Assembly: GCF_018457175.1 (NCBI RefSeq)
Contig: NZ_JAGFNU010000006.1
Coordinates: 145,643 to 209,642 of the forward strand
Source of the DNA: Pseudohalocynthiibacter aestuariivivens
GTDB taxonomy: Bacteria; Pseudomonadota; Alphaproteobacteria; Rhodobacterales; Rhodobacteraceae
DNA length: 64,000 nt
Direction of reading: 5' to 3'
Made by a program: the position numbers and the translations under genes. Shown in pieces: positions 63,565 through 64,000 of this stretch (positions within the stretch are counted from its first letter, which is position 1; every line of letters begins with the position of its first letter). The notes beneath the pieces were generated by a model. That model did not search any database. It was not told the origin of the DNA and worked only from the letters and a program-made list of their open reading frames with translations.

Positions 63565-63881
63565 GAAACGCCTCCTGTTCCGGACACTTTTATCACGTTA
63601 AAGGCCATCCTGCGACCCGCTGAACCCTGGTCGCCTGATCTATCAGAGCTTGAAATAAAAGCTTAAGGCTGACGAGCCAACAACGTTGGCAAAAAAAACC
63701 CTAACACAATTTGAGGAGTTGGTAGCTTTCGGTGGTTGCGAACCAACCGGCGTGTGAACAAGGACTTATCGTCCGGTCTCCTGATAGGTATCGAGAGAGA
63801 TATCGCAGGAATACTCGGCCTCGCGCAAGACAACAAAAAAGCCACCCGCATGACTGCCGATGGCCTTGTGCAAATAAATTT
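63565..63881. other. Gap between SDR gene and tRNA-fMet
   Basis: A 317-base gap. A short minus-strand frame of about 60 codons (63663-63851) exists but does not resemble a known protein. I see no clear gene; a promoter for the tRNA would lie on the far side, beyond 63958. Confidence 0.5.
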
Positions 63882-63958
<77 letters not shown>

Positions 63959-64000
63959 ACAGTTTTTTCCGGCCCATTGCCTTTTTTTTATTTTTGGCAT

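Noticed and set aside
63663..63851. Sixty-codon minus-strand frame before tRNA-fMet
   Set aside because: No ribosome binding site or familiar motif; probably chance, though a decayed gene cannot be excluded.

Overview
The window looks like chromosomal DNA of a marine alphaproteobacterium of the order Rhodobacterales (Roseobacter group). The evidence is the protein families and gene order: argH / small lipoprotein / lysA / DUF4175 protein, a fused MobB-MoeA, the tiny subunit IV of aa3 cytochrome oxidase, a DUF6173 protein, an alphaproteobacterial initiator tRNA, and a base composition that is moderately GC-rich by eye. Almost all of it is dense core housekeeping sequence with many ATGA-type overlaps. 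I see no phage, insertion sequence, CRISPR array or rRNA operon. The left edge cuts a DUF4175 gene; the right end carries tRNA-fMet.

Layout. 1-5 kb: amino-acid synthesis operon argH-LptM-like lipoprotein-lysA-DUF4175 on the minus strand, divergent from a TlpA-like thioredoxin. 5-10 kb: fatty acid desaturase, tag, a stand-alone EAL protein and the phaAB pair for poly-hydroxybutyrate. 10-18 kb: a broken LysR gene, an EamA exporter, a YdcH-like protein, a tRNA methyltransferase-like gene, octaprenyl-type diphosphate synthase, ispE, a TPR protein and ETF-ubiquinone oxidoreductase. 18-25 kb: greA, then the molybdenum-cofactor operon fdhD-mobA-mobB/moeA and azlCD. 25-30 kb: cytochrome oxidase subunit IV, DUF6173, metallo-beta-lactamase-fold hydrolase and acyl-CoA dehydrogenase in one coupled unit, then Sua5 and YqgE. 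30-38 kb: a DsbD-N-like secreted protein, an RND efflux pump with its adaptor, moaB, a LysE exporter and an unusual uracil-DNA glycosylase.

38-53 kb: pyrB-pyrC-plsY, gamma-glutamylcysteine ligase, rsmE, ubiA, an OmpA-family protein with a coiled-coil partner, uvrC-pgsA-moaD-moaE, an AT-rich 440-base gap, a Na+/Ca2+ exchanger, a 55-residue zinc-ribbon-like membrane protein and an S49 peptidase. 53-64 kb is more accessory in character: a D-cysteine desulfhydrase-like enzyme, a FAD/GcvT-family demethylase-like oxidoreductase, a non-pyrrolysine MttB-family methyltransferase, and a divergent GcvA-type LysR regulator with a candidate operator between. After these come a MerC/MerT-like small membrane protein, an unrecognised cysteine-rich secreted protein, an EamA transporter, an AraC remnant, an atypical SDR and tRNA-fMet.

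How parts work together. fdhD, mobA, mobB/moeA, moaB, moaD and moaE cover much of molybdenum cofactor maturation but lie at three loci, and no molybdoenzyme gene is in view. The most interesting possible undescribed system is the MttB / FAD-GcvT / GcvA-like regulator module, a candidate route for demethylating a methylated amine. Several small genes of 32 to 55 codons and at least three gene relics (LysR, PAP2, AraC) were found by reading gaps between genes.
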